DNA from: an uncultured Bacilli bacterium
GTDB lineage: Bacteria; Bacillota_I; Bacilli_A; RF39; UBA660
Assembly: GCA_934096945.1 (NCBI GenBank)
Contig: CAKOND010000005.1
Span: forward strand, 1-64,000
Length of the DNA: 64,000 nucleotides
Reading direction: 5' to 3'
Shown: piece by piece, positions 33,635 to 43,606 of the stretch
How positions within the stretch are numbered: position 1 is the first letter of the stretch
How the letters are laid out: each line of letters starts with the position of its first letter
Made by a program: the position numbers and the translations under genes
Notes under the pieces: model-generated
What the model was told of the DNA's origin: nothing
The model's database searches: none
Seen by the model: only the letters and a program-made list of their open reading frames with translations

Positions 33635-35375
33635 CGAGTTCACCATCGTCGGGATTTTCTGTATTTCCACTTGGTTCTTTAGCAATTTTTATTGTAAGTT
33701 TTGCTCCACTTACTACGGTTGAACCAGCAGTTCTACTTTGGTAAATAACCGTTCCAACGGCATATTCGGTTGTTTCAACTTCTTTTTTGGTTAAAACTAC
33801 TCCATATTCTTCACAAAAATCTTCAACTTCTGATACACTATAATTATCCGCAACAAAATCTGGGTATTTATTGTCAAGTTTTGGAATATATAAAGTTATT
33901 GAACTTCCCTCAGAAACTTTTTCACCAGCAGCAACTGATTGCTCAATTATAATTCCTTCTTTGTAGTCATTAGCTTCGTCACTATTTATTTCTTTTTTGC
34001 TTATAATAACTTGCAACTTTAAGGCTTCAAGTTTGCCTTTAATTTCATTTGCATTTTTTCCTGTATAGTCTTCAATTGTAACTTTAACATCACCAAGAGA
34101 ACGATAGATGATTACTTCTGTTCCTTCTTTTCTTATGCTTCCTATAGCTGGTGACGTTCTTGATACTTTTCCTTCTTCAATATTTTCATTGGCTTCTTCT
34201 CTTTGTTCATCAGAAACGACAAATCCAGCATCTTGCAAAGCTTTAATGGCATCGGTTACTGTATAATTAGAGACATCTGGTATTGCTGTTTGTCTAGCTG
34301 ATGTCATTTTGGGAATAAGTACAACAATGGTGGTTATTATTACTACTAGACCCACAAAAACACTTGCAAGAGTAATAAGCAATTTATTTTGGCCATCATT
34401 TGCTTCTTTAGTTTTCTTTGCCACTACAACTTCACCACCTTTTTCTTTACTAACATCTTTTTTCTTTTCTGGTTTTATAGTTTTTAAAAGTTTTGTATCA
34501 TCATAATCATTTTCAGGATATTTAAATGTTATCTTAAGCTCATTAGCTCTGGATTCATCTAAACAAGTTTTTAAGTCTTCATGCATTTCTCTAGCATCAC
34601 TATATCTATTCTTAGGATTTTTTGCTGTTGCTTTTAGAATAATATTTTCAACACTTTGAGGTATATCAGGTATTTCATCTCTGATACTTGGCATTGGTTC
34701 TTTCAAATGCTTAAGTGCTATTTCTACGGCATTATCTCCGCGGAATGGAAGTTTACCTGTTAAAAGTTCATACATTAAAATGCCAATTGAGTATATATCA
34801 CTTTGAAGTGTTGCACCTTTGCCACTTGCTTGTTCTGGGGGAAGATAATGAACACTTCCCATTACAGAGTTTGTTTGCGTAAGCTGAGTTGCATTCATTG
34901 CTACTGCGATACCAAAGTCTGTTATTTTAATCATTCCATTTTCAAGTATAAGGATATTCTGAGGTTTTATATCTCTATGGATAATGTAAGAGTCATGAGC
35001 AACACTAAGACCATTTGTTATTTGCAGTGTTATATCAATTACTTCAGGAACGGTAAGCTTACCACGTTTTTTAAGAAGGGCTTTTAAATGCTTGCCTTCA
35101 ACGTATTCCATAACGATATAATATTCACCATTATCTTCACCAACATCATAAACTTCCACGATATTGGGATTAGATAGGCTACTTGCTGATAAAGCTTCTC
35201 TTTGGAAACGCCTTACAAATTTTTCATCATTTGCTAAATCGCCACGGAGAACTTTAACTGCTACATTTCGATCTAAAATAGTGTCGTATGCTAAATAAAC
35301 ATTTGCCATGCCACCTTCGCCGATGGATTTGATTATTTGGTATCTATCACTAATTTTTTGCCCCTTCATAATCAT
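33624..35375 (-). CDS. prkC: PASTA-domain Ser/Thr protein kinase (PrkC/StkP type)
   Basis: 583 residues from ATG 35375, 9 bases after AAAGGA; an ATG at 35384 touches that site. The kinase domain (12-275) has GEGGMANVYLA, AVKVL, HRDIKPQNIL and DFGIA. A membrane helix (about 335-357) follows, then three PASTA repeats outside (starting AIPDVSNYT, DVKVTIEDY, NKYPDFVAD). These kinases sense muropeptides or lipid II and control growth and wall synthesis. The 3' end overlaps rsgA, the 5' end nearly touches the PP2C gene. Confidence 0.95.
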   Translation of the reverse strand: MIMKGQKISDRYQIIKSIGEGGMANVYLAYDTILDRNVAVKVLRGDLANDEKFVRRFQREALSASSLSNPNIVEVYDVGEDNGEYYIVMEYVEGKHLKALLKKRGKLTVPEVIDITLQITNGLSVAHDSYIIHRDIKPQNILILENGMIKITDFGIAVAMNATQLTQTNSVMGSVHYLPPEQASGKGATLQSDIYSIGILMYELLTGKLPFRGDNAVEIALKHLKEPMPSIRDEIPDIPQSVENIILKATAKNPKNRYSDAREMHEDLKTCLDESRANELKITFKYPENDYDDTKLLKTIKPEKKKDVSKEKGGEVVVAKKTKEANDGQNKLLITLASVFVGLVVIITTIVVLIPKMTSARQTAIPDVSNYTVTDAIKALQDAGFVVSDEQREEANENIEEGKVSRTSPAIGSIRKEGTEVIIYRSLGDVKVTIEDYTGKNANEIKGKLEALKLQVIISKKEINSDEANDYKEGIIIEQSVAAGEKVSEGSSITLYIPKLDNKYPDFVADNYSVSEVEDFCEEYGVVLTKKEVETTEYAVGTVIYQSRTAGSTVVSGAKLTIKIAKEPSGNTENPDDGELDGR

Positions 35376-35376
35376 G

Positions 35377-36117
35377 CTAATCATTCCTTTCTCTAACTAG
35401 ATATGCAATTGATATATTATCATTTCCCCCTCTTGCATTACATTTTTTTATTAATTTTACTACTTTTTCTTGTACACTTAAGTCATCTTCGTTTAATACT
35501 TTTTCAATTTGTTCATCACTTAGCATTCCTGTTAGGCCATCACTACATAAAAATACTGCGCTACTACCATTATCGACGTCAAAAATGTCTGGTTCACATT
35601 TTTCAGCGGCACCTAAAGCTTTCATTAAAACGTTTTTCTTTGGATGATTTAAAGCCTCTTCAGGGGTTAAATCTCCAGCATCTACCAGTAAATTAACTAG
35701 TGTATGTGGTTTTGTTACTCTATGTAATTTTTTGTTTTTCATAACATAACCAGATGAATCACCAATACTCGCAAATATTAGAAAATCTTTAGTTACAATG
35801 GCGGCTACAACTGTTGTTCCAAGTCCTTTGGAATTTTCATTTTCTTCGCCATAATTAAGAATTTCTTTATTGATTTCTGCAATATTATCAGAAAGCCAAT
35901 TAACAGCATCTATTTTAGTACCTACTTTTGCACTTTCTGTAAATCTTTTACCTAAATGGGCAACAGTTAAGGCACTAGCTACTTCACCTTTTCTGTGTCC
36001 TCCCATACCATCTGCAACAACGCATAAGTATTCACCACTTATATTTTTTAAAATTGTTACACTATCTTCATTATGTTCTCTAACTCTTCCCGTATCGGTT
36101 AAATAAAACGCTTTCAC
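35377..36117 (-). CDS. prpC: PP2C-type Ser/Thr phosphatase (PrpC/Stp)
   Basis: 246 residues from GTG 36117. The metal-binding acids are in VREHNEDSV, VADGMGGHRKGE, CSDGLTG and GGNDNISI, all matching PP2C. It reverses phosphorylation by the neighbouring PASTA kinase. It sits 2 bases after rlmN. Confidence 0.93.
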   Translation of the reverse strand: MKAFYLTDTGRVREHNEDSVTILKNISGEYLCVVADGMGGHRKGEVASALTVAHLGKRFTESAKVGTKIDAVNWLSDNIAEINKEILNYGEENENSKGLGTTVVAAIVTKDFLIFASIGDSSGYVMKNKKLHRVTKPHTLVNLLVDAGDLTPEEALNHPKKNVLMKALGAAEKCEPDIFDVDNGSSAVFLCSDGLTGMLSDEQIEKVLNEDDLSVQEKVVKLIKKCNARGGNDNISIAYLVRERND

Positions 36118-36119
36118 TT

Positions 36120-37136
36120 TTAATCACTCTCGCTTCTTAACTGCCCACATGCAGCTTTAATGTTTCCGCCAAACTCACGTCTAACAGTTACATTTATACC
36201 ACTTTGTTTAAGTGTTTCATAAAATATATCTATTCTTTTTTTATCGCTTTTGGCAAAATCTATATTATTTGTTTCATTATATGGTATCAAATTTACATAT
36301 ACATTCATTCCACGTAATAATTTTGCAAGCTCTATGGCATCTTCTTTTTTATCATTAACCATATTAAGCATAACATATTCTATAGTCACTCGTCTATTAG
36401 TTTTTGCAATATAGTCCTTAAGAGCATGTATAACTGTGTCAACATTATACGCTTTATTAATAGGCATAATCTTATTTCTAATTTCATCAGATGGGGCATG
36501 AAGTGATAAAGCTAAGTTAACTTGTAAATCTAAATCACTAAATTCTTTAATTTTTGGCACTAATCCACAGGTAGATACCGTAATATGTCTTGCTCCAATA
36601 GCTAGGCCTTTAGCATCATTTATGATTTTAATAAATTTAATAATATTATCATAATTATCAAAAGGCTCACCAATACCCATCATTACGACACTATCAATTC
36701 TTTTACCAATGTATTGTTCGATAAGTAAAATTTGTTCTACGATTTCATAAGTTTCTAAGTTTCTCACCTTTTTAAGTCTTCCAGACTCACAAAAACGGCA
36801 TCCCATATTACAACCAACTTGACTTGAAACACAAACTGATAAACCATAATCATGTTCCATCAAAACTGCTTCAATCTTTTCATCATCTAAAAGCCTAAAT
36901 AAAAACTTTTTTACTAAAGGTCCTTCTTCTACAACTTCTATTTTAATAAAATCTGTATTAAAATCTTCACTTAATTTATTTTGAATATCTTTTTTTATAT
37001 TACTAAACTCATTTATATTCCACTTTTTTTGAATATATAACCATTCAAAAACTTGAGTTGCTTTAAATTTTTTCTCACCTATACTTAGAAAATACTCTTC
37101 TAAATCTTCGCGTGTTAAATCAAATATATTTTTCAT
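36120..37136 (-). CDS. rlmN: 23S rRNA (adenine2503-C2)-methyltransferase RlmN
   Basis: 338 residues. The radical-SAM cluster motif CxxxCxxC is in GCNMGCRFCESGRLKK, the glycine-rich MGIGEPFDN follows, and the methyl-carrying Cys is in REFGGNIKAACGQL near the C-terminus. It methylates A2503 of 23S rRNA and A37 of some tRNAs. RBS AGGTGATAAT precedes ATG 37136. Confidence 0.95.
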   Translation of the reverse strand: MKNIFDLTREDLEEYFLSIGEKKFKATQVFEWLYIQKKWNINEFSNIKKDIQNKLSEDFNTDFIKIEVVEEGPLVKKFLFRLLDDEKIEAVLMEHDYGLSVCVSSQVGCNMGCRFCESGRLKKVRNLETYEIVEQILLIEQYIGKRIDSVVMMGIGEPFDNYDNIIKFIKIINDAKGLAIGARHITVSTCGLVPKIKEFSDLDLQVNLALSLHAPSDEIRNKIMPINKAYNVDTVIHALKDYIAKTNRRVTIEYVMLNMVNDKKEDAIELAKLLRGMNVYVNLIPYNETNNIDFAKSDKKRIDIFYETLKQSGINVTVRREFGGNIKAACGQLRSESD

Positions 37137-37140
37137 ATTA

Positions 37141-37884
37141 TCACCTATTTTTCTTAGATAACGTTCTAACTAATTTTAAATTACCATAATCTTTATATTT
37201 TTCATAATATTCATGTTCAAACATTATTTTCTTAAATGAAACATTACTTATTTCTTCTTCTACTTTCTTTTCTTCCTCTTCTTTTGTCTTTATAAATTCT
37301 GGTGTCATTTTTTTATTTTCATCAGAATATTCTTTTACATAACTACCTAAAGTTAATATTTCACTTAATACAAGAGGAATAAACAAAACACTAAATAACT
37401 TTATCTCATTTAATTCATTCATTTTAATTGCTAAACTTGTTCCTAAATAATTTAAAAATGTTTTGTCTACTAGAAGGTATGATAAAGAAATAACGATGCC
37501 AGCAACCCACATTTTTACCTTTCCAAGCATGTTCGACTTAATGTTCATCCCTTTGTTATATTTAACACTTTGGACATAAGCAATACCTAGTTCAAAAATA
37601 ATAGGAATAATTGCAAGCGGGGAGATTTTCATAAGTAGAATCATATTTATAACTAGAAATGCTTTGTCACTTAAAGCATCAAATAAACTACCAAAAAAGG
37701 TAGAAGATTTTAATTCACGAGCCATTAAACCATCAATACAATCAGTTAGAAAACAACTGGCAGAAAGCATAAATGTTGTAAATCCCCCATAGATTTTATA
37801 AACTGGAATAAGAGCAAAAATTCCAATTACTCTTAGTAATGTTACAAAATTCGTAATTAAAAAGTTAAATTTTTTCTTATTCAT
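37141..37884 (-). CDS. CDP-alcohol phosphatidyltransferase (PgsA-like)
   Basis: 247 residues with about five membrane segments. The active-site motif D-x2-D-G-x2-A-R-x8-G-x3-D-x3-D is complete (DCIDGLMARELKSSTFFG then SLFDALSDKA). It would join a CDP-diacylglycerol to an alcohol such as glycerol-3-phosphate. The Lys/Glu-rich last 50 residues extend beyond the usual family end and are cytoplasmic. It is 4 bases upstream of rlmN. Confidence 0.85.
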   Translation of the reverse strand: MNKKKFNFLITNFVTLLRVIGIFALIPVYKIYGGFTTFMLSASCFLTDCIDGLMARELKSSTFFGSLFDALSDKAFLVINMILLMKISPLAIIPIIFELGIAYVQSVKYNKGMNIKSNMLGKVKMWVAGIVISLSYLLVDKTFLNYLGTSLAIKMNELNEIKLFSVLFIPLVLSEILTLGSYVKEYSDENKKMTPEFIKTKEEEEKKVEEEISNVSFKKIMFEHEYYEKYKDYGNLKLVRTLSKKNR

Positions 37885-37901
37885 AGACTTTCCTCACAAA
37901 T

Positions 37902-38504
37902 CTAAATTTCAAGATTTATCTTATCACAAATTCCTATTTTTGTAAATTGCATTTCATAACGAATGCTATCTTTAATAACTAAAATATTAGTGATATTTTC
38001 TAAATTAGTTTTAATAGTTACTTCTAAAGTGCCTAGGCTATATTTTATACTTCTTTCTAAATCATTTTTATCCTCAGTATAACTATATTCATTTAATGTA
38101 TTAAATAAATTACTTAAATTTGTTTCTTCTTCAAAATATTCTTCTTTTTCATTTAAATTTAGTTTATAAGTTTTTTCATTTTCTTTTATATACTTGGTTA
38201 TTCCTTCACTATTTTCTTTATACCAAAGTTCTTTTTGATTACATCTTATGCCTTCATAAATAATAATATTTTCATTATCATTTACTTTATATTTATATGT
38301 TAAATTATCTACCAGTAACGCTTTTTCCATATCAGATATGTTTTTAAAACTTTTAACACTTGGCTTTTCTTCTGAAGGTTCATTATTTTGGCTAGGACTT
38401 TCATTTTTAGAAAATGCAAGTAATAATACTGCAACAAATATTATCCAAAAAATAAGTTTTAAAAGAGCATTTCCCTCTTTAGTTTGTAAAAATTTATTTT
38501 TCAT
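37902..38504 (-). CDS. Unknown membrane-anchored protein, 200 aa
   Basis: One N-terminal membrane helix (about 15-32, LLKLIFWIIFVAVLLLAF) then a Pro/Ser/Glu linker (NESPSQNNEPSEEKPS) and a mostly beta extracellular part. I do not recognise it. Its ATG overlaps the fmt stop (TTATGA), so it is co-translated with fmt; this is probably operon order rather than shared function. Confidence 0.7.
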   Translation of the reverse strand: MKNKFLQTKEGNALLKLIFWIIFVAVLLLAFSKNESPSQNNEPSEEKPSVKSFKNISDMEKALLVDNLTYKYKVNDNENIIIYEGIRCNQKELWYKENSEGITKYIKENEKTYKLNLNEKEEYFEEETNLSNLFNTLNEYSYTEDKNDLERSIKYSLGTLEVTIKTNLENITNILVIKDSIRYEMQFTKIGICDKINLEI

Positions 38505-39424
38505 AATTCTACCTCTTTATATTTTTCTTTATCAATTCCGTTTATAAAACTTTCTATATTCATTACTTTTTTGCCACTTGGTTTTATAATATTTAAATAA
38601 ATTATGCCATCTTGGCATGTAATGCCCATTTTCTTTTTATCTATGATAATTTTACCTATTTCTGTGCTCTTTCTTTTTACGAATTCGGCATCAATAACTT
38701 TAATTTCATGACCTTGAACTAATATATTGGCAAGGGGCCATGGGTTCATTCCTTTAATTTTGCCTATAATTTTATCACCAGTTAAATTAAAATTTAGTCT
38801 TTCATCTTCTCTTTTAATCATTGGTGCTAATGTAAAGTCATTACCTTGTTTTTCTCTTTTTACGTTATTGCTAAATATTTTGGGTAAAATATTTTCTAGA
38901 GTTTGTGCCCCTAAAAATGATAATTTATCGTGAAGAGTTCCAACATTATCACTATCTAAAATATTTATCTTATCTTTTTTTATAATATCTCCAGTATCCA
39001 TTCCTTCATCCATATACATTATTGTTACCCCGGTTTCTTTATCACCATTAAATAGTGCCCACTGAATTGGAGCAGAGCCGCGATATTTAGGTAAAAGTGA
39101 AGCATGAACGTTTATACAAGCAAACTTTGGCAAATCAAGGACTTCTTTAGGAAGTATTTGACCATATGCACAAGTTACAATTAAATCTATGTTTAATTTC
39201 TTTAAAATCTCATAATCATTTTTTATTCTAGATGGTTGAAAAACAGGGATATTATTTTCTATTGCTTTTCTTTTAACGGGGCTCATAACAATTTCTTTTT
39301 TTCGACCTACTTCTTTGTCTGGTTGTGTAACTACCATTATAACATTTACATTTTTGATAAGCATCTCAAGTACTGGGACAGAAAAATCTGGAGTTCCCAT
39401 AAAAACAACATTTTTATCTTTCAT
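38501..39424 (-). CDS. fmt: Methionyl-tRNA formyltransferase
   Basis: 307 residues. FMGTPDFSVPVLEML at the start, NVHASLLPKYRGSAPIQWAL with catalytic Asn/His, and DTGDII are diagnostic; the C-terminal OB-type domain covers about 205-300. It formylates initiator Met-tRNA with 10-formyl-THF. Its ATG overlaps the nfo stop (TAATG). Confidence 0.95.
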   Translation of the reverse strand: MKDKNVVFMGTPDFSVPVLEMLIKNVNVIMVVTQPDKEVGRKKEIVMSPVKRKAIENNIPVFQPSRIKNDYEILKKLNIDLIVTCAYGQILPKEVLDLPKFACINVHASLLPKYRGSAPIQWALFNGDKETGVTIMYMDEGMDTGDIIKKDKINILDSDNVGTLHDKLSFLGAQTLENILPKIFSNNVKREKQGNDFTLAPMIKREDERLNFNLTGDKIIGKIKGMNPWPLANILVQGHEIKVIDAEFVKRKSTEIGKIIIDKKKMGITCQDGIIYLNIIKPSGKKVMNIESFINGIDKEKYKEVEL

Positions 39425-40317
39425 TATTTCACCTTTTCTTTATAATATTCGTTTACATCATTTGCAAGACTTTCATTAAATGCTTTATTTTTAATCATTT
39501 CAATTTCAAACTTATATGGTGGATTTCCATCTATATATGGAGTTTCTAGTATCTTAGGTATATTTTTAAAAATATCCATATAACAAACATTTATTAGGGT
39601 TTCAAAACCTATCGTACCATATCCTAAATTTTCATGTCTATCTTTATGACTACCAATTGTATTCTTACTATCATTTAAATGTATACATTTAACTTTTCCT
39701 AGTCCAATTACTTTATCAAATTCTTCTAAATATTCATTAAATTTTGAAATATCTATACCTGAGTCATTTAAATGACATGTATCTAAACAAATTCCAACTT
39801 TTTCTTTTAAATTTATTCTATCTAAAATAAATTTAAGTTCATTTATATTTATTCCACATTCAGTTCCTTTACCTGCCATAGTTTCAAGTAAAATCATCGG
39901 TTTAGTATTTTCATCTATTATTAAATTAATAGCACTTGCAATATTATCTAAAGCAATATTTCTATCCATTTTCAAACTATTTCCAGGATGCACTACAATA
40001 TATTTAACATTCATCTGTGTTATTCTAGATATTTCTTGCTTTAAAAATGAACATGAAAATTTCCAAGATGTTATATTTTCTCTATTAGCTAAATTAATAA
40101 TATAAGGTGCATGACATACCACGTTATCTATATCTATATCATTTTCTTTCATATATTTAAGTGCTTCAAGTGTTAAATTATCATCTATTTCTTTTCTGAT
40201 AGTATTTTGAGGTGCTCCGGTATAAAACATAAAAGTGGTGGCACCAAAGCTAACTGCTTGCTTAGCACTACCAAGTAATTGGTTAGCACCAAAACTTACA
40301 TGTGAACCTATTATCAT
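39424..40317 (-). CDS. nfo: Endonuclease IV
   Basis: 297 residues from ATG 40317 (AGAAG with 9-base spacing); a TTG three codons upstream is less likely. Zinc ligands are seen in IGSHVSF, CHAPYIINLA, VVHPGN, LLETMAGKG, CLDTCHLND, HLNDSK, HENLGYG and ETP. It cuts abasic sites in base-excision repair as a TIM barrel with three zinc ions. Confidence 0.95.
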   Translation of the reverse strand: MIIGSHVSFGANQLLGSAKQAVSFGATTFMFYTGAPQNTIRKEIDDNLTLEALKYMKENDIDIDNVVCHAPYIINLANRENITSWKFSCSFLKQEISRITQMNVKYIVVHPGNSLKMDRNIALDNIASAINLIIDENTKPMILLETMAGKGTECGININELKFILDRINLKEKVGICLDTCHLNDSGIDISKFNEYLEEFDKVIGLGKVKCIHLNDSKNTIGSHKDRHENLGYGTIGFETLINVCYMDIFKNIPKILETPYIDGNPPYKFEIEMIKNKAFNESLANDVNEYYKEKVK

Positions 40318-40326
40318 TTTTATCAA

Positions 40327-40587
40327 CTTCTTTCTTAAATTTTACCTAATCCATTTTTATGAGAACTTTTATTTTTGTTCCCCACTTTTTGTTTATTTAA
40401 TTATAACATATTTTTTGTCTATTTTATAATTTTTTTTGTGCTATCACCAGATAAATAACTTACAGAAGTCTCTAAATAAAAAGTGGGTCTAATACTATGA
40501 TTACTATAAAACTTCAATTGATTATCTTATCGGAAGAACTAATGAAAAAAAGCCATATGATAAAAATTAATATATTGATAGCAAATT
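40327..40587. other. Intergenic stretch before nfo
   Basis: No gene is seen. It has an inverted repeat of CCCACTTTTT (about 40380) and AAAAAGTGGG (about 40478), 10 bases each and about 90 bases apart. A TATAAT box on the minus strand near 40400 may belong to the nfo promoter, but I find no well-spaced -35. Confidence 0.35.
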
Positions 40588-40624
40588 AAAAAAGCAAATA
40601 GTAAAATTTTAAACTATTTGCTTT
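40588..40624 (-). terminator. Terminator of the PlsC-ligase-PlsC operon
   Basis: AAGCAAATAGT and ACTATTTGCTT, 11-bp stem beginning in the last codons of the gene, followed by TTTTAATT on the minus strand. Confidence 0.85.
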
Positions 40625-41213
40625 TATTTTCTAGTGATTCTTCCATTAAATTCTTAACAGTATCATAAAGTAATTTATTCGCTTCTTCTAGCTTTATATC
40701 TGTTACTTTAAATGGTTTACCATATTTAATAATTAAATTTTTGCTTCTAAAGACATAATCCCCAGTTATACCAAATGGCACTAGATATGCATCTGTTTTC
40801 TTAGCCATAGAAACAGCTCCAAATTTAAATGGCAACAAGAACTCTTTGGTTTTATTTCTTGTCCCTTCGGGAAAGAGTCCAATTGCTCCACCATTTTTAA
40901 GGGTCTCAATTGCTTTTTCTTTAGCTTCTTTATCATGAATACTGCGATTCACAGAGATACATCCAACAGATTTAAAGAACCATCTGGTTTTTTTATTATC
41001 AAAATATTCTTTTTTAGCCATATATTTTATGAATCTTTTGGTTGAGATAATTGATAAACATTGATCATATAAGTGTTTGTGATTACCGACGATTAATATC
41101 GCACCTTTTTTTGGTATATTTTCCTTTCCAATTATAGTAGGATTATAATACCATTTAAAAAATGGCCCTAAAATAATTCTTCCTACTTTATATAAAATTG
41201 GCATTTTATTCAT
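40614..41213 (-). CDS. 1-acyl-glycerol-3-phosphate acyltransferase (PlsC-like)
   Basis: 199 residues from ATG 41213, after AGAGGTGATTGTG; the ATG lies inside the ligase stop region, an 8-base overlap. The HX4D catalytic box is GNHKHLYD, and FPEGTRNK is the glycerophosphate-binding block. An N-terminal hydrophobic stretch attaches it to the membrane. It adds an acyl chain to lysophosphatidic acid. A second PlsC-like protein (42936-43508) lies on the other side of the ligase, so the two may differ in acyl donor or substrate. Confidence 0.88.
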   Translation of the reverse strand: MNKMPILYKVGRIILGPFFKWYYNPTIIGKENIPKKGAILIVGNHKHLYDQCLSIISTKRFIKYMAKKEYFDNKKTRWFFKSVGCISVNRSIHDKEAKEKAIETLKNGGAIGLFPEGTRNKTKEFLLPFKFGAVSMAKKTDAYLVPFGITGDYVFRSKNLIIKYGKPFKVTDIKLEEANKLLYDTVKNLMEESLENKSK

Positions 41214-42939
41214 CACAATCACCTCTTGTATCTTTTTGTAAACTTTTAAAATCAACTTTACCAAGCTTTGTCTTAGGTAGTCTTTTTCTAAAAACAAATT
41301 CTGCTGGAATCATATATTTAGATAATTTTTTCTTGCAATATGCTTTAATATCTTCTTTTATAAACATTGCTACATATCCTTCTTTTAAAACAATGAAGGC
41401 TTTAGGAACTTCTTGTTTATAAGGATGTGGGACACCCACCACTGTACATTGTAAAACAGCTGGATGAGATTCTATTACTTCTTCAATATGAGATGGGTAT
41501 ACGTTGTAGCCACTTGAAATTATCATTCTCTTAAGCCTTCCTTTGTAAAAAACAAATCCATCTTCATCCATGTATCCTAAATCGCCGGTATGAAGCCAGA
41601 TGTGTCCATCTTTGTGAACTTGAAGTGCTGTGTTAGTTTCACTTTCATCATTTAAATATCCTTGCATAAATGCTTTAGAATGAACACATATTTCACCAAC
41701 AACACCATATTTTAAAGTCTCTCTTGTAGCAGGATCGATTATTTTGACTTGATTTCCAGCAAGCGGAATTCCTACTGATCCAGATTTATTTACATCATCA
41801 CATGCTAAGCATACTGCTGCTAAGGCTTCTGACAAACCATAACCTTGAGTAATTTTGCCTGGAGAATTATGTTTTTTTAAATATTCATTCATTTTATTTT
41901 CAAGACTCTTTGGCAAAATATCTCCGCCTGAAACAATATATTTTAATTTAGATAAATCTAAGTTTTTTACATTATTATTACTCATTAGCGCTTCATATAA
42001 AGTTGGGACACCTAATACGCAAGAAGGCTTTTTCTTGGCAAATATAATATCAAATTTTTTGGAATTAAACTGAGGTATTAAAATTGTATAGCATCCAAGT
42101 GCTAAAGGAGTATGCATTAATACACTCAAACCAAACCCATGAAAATTGGGCATTATAGCAAGGCAACAATCACCAGCATGCAAATTTTTCATTGATATCT
42201 TTTCTTGAAGAGCCCCAAGGATAAAAGCTCTATTTTGAATAACAACATTTTTAGGAGTTCCACTTGTTCCTCCACTGTGAATTATAACCGCTGGGGTATC
42301 TTTACCAAACTTAGGAAACTTAATATAATCGTCGTTATAATATTTTTTGTAAAAGCTTTTCCAACTTAAGTAAATATTTTTTTTAGGGTGCTTTTTATAC
42401 TTACCTATTTGACTTAGATTATATCCCACTTTAAGAAAGAAAGGCATGTAATCCGATGCACTTGCAAATATGACTTCTTTTACTTCTGTTTTATCAATAA
42501 TGTTCTCAATTTTTTCATAGAATGTATTTAGCATTATTAAATATTTACTCTTTGTTGATGTTAAACTAAATAGTATTTCTTCTTCACTTGATAACGGATG
42601 AACCATATTAGCAATAGCACCAATTTTATTTAATGCGTATAAACTTACTAAAACATTAGGGATATTAGGCAGCATAATTGTTACAATATCTCCATGTTTA
42701 ACCCCAGCTTTAGTAAATACCTTCGCATACTCATTTATTTCGTTAATAAATTTTTTATAACTACTTTTGTAGCCCATATATTCGTAAGCAATGTAATCTG
42801 GGTATAAGTAACTACTTTTTTTAACTTGGTCATACATACTTATATCAGGTATTTTTAAATTAAGTTCTTCCTTAGTATAATATTTTGCCCATGGCTCAGG
42901 TATGGGTTTTCTTCTTCTTAAAAATGCAAATAAATTCAC
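41206..42939 (-). CDS. Acyl-CoA/acyl-ACP synthetase (AMP-forming ligase)
   Basis: 577 residues. The adenylate-forming motifs are HSGGTSGTPKNV (P-loop), TQGYGLSEA, HTGDLGYMDEDG and KRMIISSGYNVYPSHIEEV, and the C-terminal catalytic Lys is in LPKTKLGKVDF. It would activate free fatty acids for use by the flanking acyltransferases. Four-base overlap with the upstream PlsC gene. Confidence 0.9.
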   Translation of the reverse strand: MNLFAFLRRRKPIPEPWAKYYTKEELNLKIPDISMYDQVKKSSYLYPDYIAYEYMGYKSSYKKFINEINEYAKVFTKAGVKHGDIVTIMLPNIPNVLVSLYALNKIGAIANMVHPLSSEEEILFSLTSTKSKYLIMLNTFYEKIENIIDKTEVKEVIFASASDYMPFFLKVGYNLSQIGKYKKHPKKNIYLSWKSFYKKYYNDDYIKFPKFGKDTPAVIIHSGGTSGTPKNVVIQNRAFILGALQEKISMKNLHAGDCCLAIMPNFHGFGLSVLMHTPLALGCYTILIPQFNSKKFDIIFAKKKPSCVLGVPTLYEALMSNNNVKNLDLSKLKYIVSGGDILPKSLENKMNEYLKKHNSPGKITQGYGLSEALAAVCLACDDVNKSGSVGIPLAGNQVKIIDPATRETLKYGVVGEICVHSKAFMQGYLNDESETNTALQVHKDGHIWLHTGDLGYMDEDGFVFYKGRLKRMIISSGYNVYPSHIEEVIESHPAVLQCTVVGVPHPYKQEVPKAFIVLKEGYVAMFIKEDIKAYCKKKLSKYMIPAEFVFRKRLPKTKLGKVDFKSLQKDTRGDCDE

Positions 42940-43508
42940 TTTTGATTCTCCCTTTCCTTTTTAATTATATTCATTAATCTTTCAGTTTCTTCCTTTATAT
43001 TGTTACTGCATTTAATTGGTTCTAAAAATTTGATAGTTAAATTTTTGGAAAATAGCTTGTATTTGCCAGTTATTACAAAAGGAACTATTAGACTATTAGT
43101 GTCAATTGCCATTTTAACAGCTCCCTTTTTAAATTTTAACATTTCACCTGTTTTTTCTGTTGTTCCTTCAGGAAATATTCCAATAAGTTTTTCTTTTTTT
43201 AAATATCTTTCCGCCATGATTAATGCGTTTCCATCTTTATTTTTTCTGTCAACGGGAATAAGTCCAAGATGCCCAAAAATAATTTTTTTGGGTCCGTCCC
43301 AAAGTTCTTTCTTAGCTAAAAAATGGACGTTTCTTTTGGTAGAACTAATTAAAAGAGGAGCATCAAAAATACTCGTATGATTGCCAGCTAAAACAACTCT
43401 TCCGCTTTTGGGAATATTTTCTGTGCCAATTATTTTGGGTGCGAAAAAAACTTTATAAAAACCAGTAATTAAAGGTCTTAATATTTTATATAATGTTGCA
43501 TCTTTCAT
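42936..43508 (-). CDS. 1-acyl-glycerol-3-phosphate acyltransferase (PlsC-like)
   Basis: 190 residues. HX4D box AGNHTSIFDAP, substrate block FPEGTTEKTGEM, and VPFVITGKYKLF near the end. First gene of the acyltransferase-ligase-acyltransferase operon, with ATG 43508 after GAGG and a promoter 20 bases further up. About 30 percent similar in motifs to the other PlsC, so not a recent copy. Confidence 0.88.
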   Translation of the reverse strand: MKDATLYKILRPLITGFYKVFFAPKIIGTENIPKSGRVVLAGNHTSIFDAPLLISSTKRNVHFLAKKELWDGPKKIIFGHLGLIPVDRKNKDGNALIMAERYLKKEKLIGIFPEGTTEKTGEMLKFKKGAVKMAIDTNSLIVPFVITGKYKLFSKNLTIKFLEPIKCSNNIKEETERLMNIIKKERENQK

Positions 43509-43527
43509 ATATCTTTCCTCGTATAAT

Positions 43528-43556
43528 ATTTTACCAAATTTCTTTTATTTTGTAAA
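43528..43556 (-). promoter_or_regulatory. Promoter of the PlsC-ligase-PlsC operon
   Basis: TTTACA (43551-43556), 17 bases, TAAAAT (43528-43533) on the minus strand. Confidence 0.65.
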
Positions 43557-43606
43557 TTTTAAATACGAATAATATTTTAAATAATGCTTTTTCTTTTTAA
43601 ATTTAT

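Noticed and set aside
40379..40488. Inverted repeat of CCCACTTTTT as ends of an insertion sequence
   Set aside because: Only about 90 bases lie between the arms, with no transposase and no target duplication.
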